Part shown: positions 63,838 to 64,000 of the stretch, piece by piece | Position numbering within the stretch: position 1 is the stretch's first letter | How the letters are laid out: every line of letters starts with the position of its first letter | Assembly: GCA_002077045.2 (NCBI GenBank) | Contig: KZ111181.1 | Span: forward strand, 1 to 64,000 | DNA: 64,000 nt | Direction: 5' to 3' | Source of the DNA: Rachicladosporium sp. CCFEE 5018 | Taxonomy: Eukaryota; Ascomycota; Dothideomycetes; Cladosporiales; Cladosporiaceae | Position numbers and translations under genes: made by a program | Notes under the pieces: model-generated | Database searches by the model: none | The model's input: the letters and a program-made list of their open reading frames with translations, nothing else | Told to the model about the DNA's origin: nothing

Positions 63838-64000
63838 ATGTCCAAACACGCCCGCTCCCCGAGCTCAGACGATGTCCTCAGACATCCGACTACGAAACGA
63901 GCGAAGGAGATAGACAAGAGTCCCCCAATGACCCTTCTCGAAGAGGCTCTTACCAAGAACAAAGGCGACCACAAGCCTAGCAATGTCCTGCATTGGTTCC
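63838..64000 (+). CDS. Probable DNA photolyase/cryptochrome family protein, first 54 residues (runs off the right edge)
   Basis: ATG 63838 opens a frame continuing to the window end. It reads MSKHARSPSSDDVLRHPTTK, a basic segment, then MTLLEEALTKNK and finally SNVLHWF at the last codons. Fungal class I CPD photolyases begin with a variable basic, Ser/Pro-rich tail and a short helix. The first beta strand of the photolyase domain then reads N-V-(V/L)-H-W-F-R. The last visible residues match that entry exactly, but only seven residues of the domain are inside the window. If correct, the enzyme uses FAD and light to repair UV dimers. Confidence 0.6.
   Translation, partial: MSKHARSPSSDDVLRHPTTKRAKEIDKSPPMTLLEEALTKNKGDHKPSNVLHWF

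Noticed and set aside
1..64000. tRNA genes, rRNA, CRISPR arrays, bacterial operons
   Set aside because: No tRNA B-box with a matching cloverleaf, no rRNA-like sequence and no regularly spaced repeats; gene structure is eukaryotic.

Overview
The window is nuclear DNA of a filamentous ascomycete (Pezizomycotina, most likely Dothideomycetes; species not determinable). Genes are dense and on both strands. Introns are mostly 50-70 bp with GT..CTAAC/CTAAT..AG signals. The content is typically fungal: a carotenoid/opsin cluster, a HET-domain gene, BTB/POZ paralogues, a GT69 mannosyltransferase, an OPT transporter and a fungal ISD11. I see no tRNA, rRNA, CRISPR array, transposase or reverse transcriptase.

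Two 100-N gaps (16327-16426 and 42305-42404) divide the window into contigs A (1-16326), B (16427-42304) and C (42405-64000). The last 100 bases of A are identical to the first 100 of C, and one acetyl-CoA transporter gene reads straight across that overlap. The first 370 bases of B are the reverse complement of bases 1-370 of the window, and one coiled-coil gene reads straight across that overlap. The order that fits the sequence is therefore reverse(B)-A-C: B appears to be placed in the wrong position and orientation. Gene models crossing either gap are artefacts.

Contig A: N-terminal part of a conserved coiled-coil protein; about 3.2 kb without genes; a secreted beta-propeller lactonase-like protein; a 12-exon OPT transporter with two GC-AG introns, a probable 4-nt exon and one frame break; a CCCH zinc-finger gene with one in-frame TGA; a decayed gene; the 5' part of the acetyl-CoA transporter.

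Contig B: C-terminal part of the coiled-coil protein; GPI2/PIG-C; an unrecognised 650-residue protein; mitochondrial uS14m; COQ4; a ketopantoate-reductase-like enzyme; a stretch of BTB/POZ genes and wrecks with a HET-domain gene (23-33.4 kb); then the carotenoid cluster: microbial rhodopsin (carO), phytoene desaturase (carB), carotenoid oxygenase (carX) and a divergent bifunctional cyclase/synthase gene (carRA) cut off by the gap. Together these enzymes would make beta-carotene-type carotenoids, cleave them to retinal and supply the opsin.

Contig C: 3' part of the acetyl-CoA transporter; an MFS transporter; NOP6-like; ISD11; an acidic nuclear protein; Sla2/End4; a BTB pseudogene; eIF1 (SUI1); an MBA1/mL45-like mitochondrial protein; a CMT1/CAP59-type mannosyltransferase; then a tandem array of four small helical-protein genes (59.5-63.1 kb). 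All four place a phase-0 intron exactly 18 residues after a tryptophan. I do not recognise this family, and it is the best candidate here for something undescribed. The window ends inside the first exon of a probable DNA photolyase.
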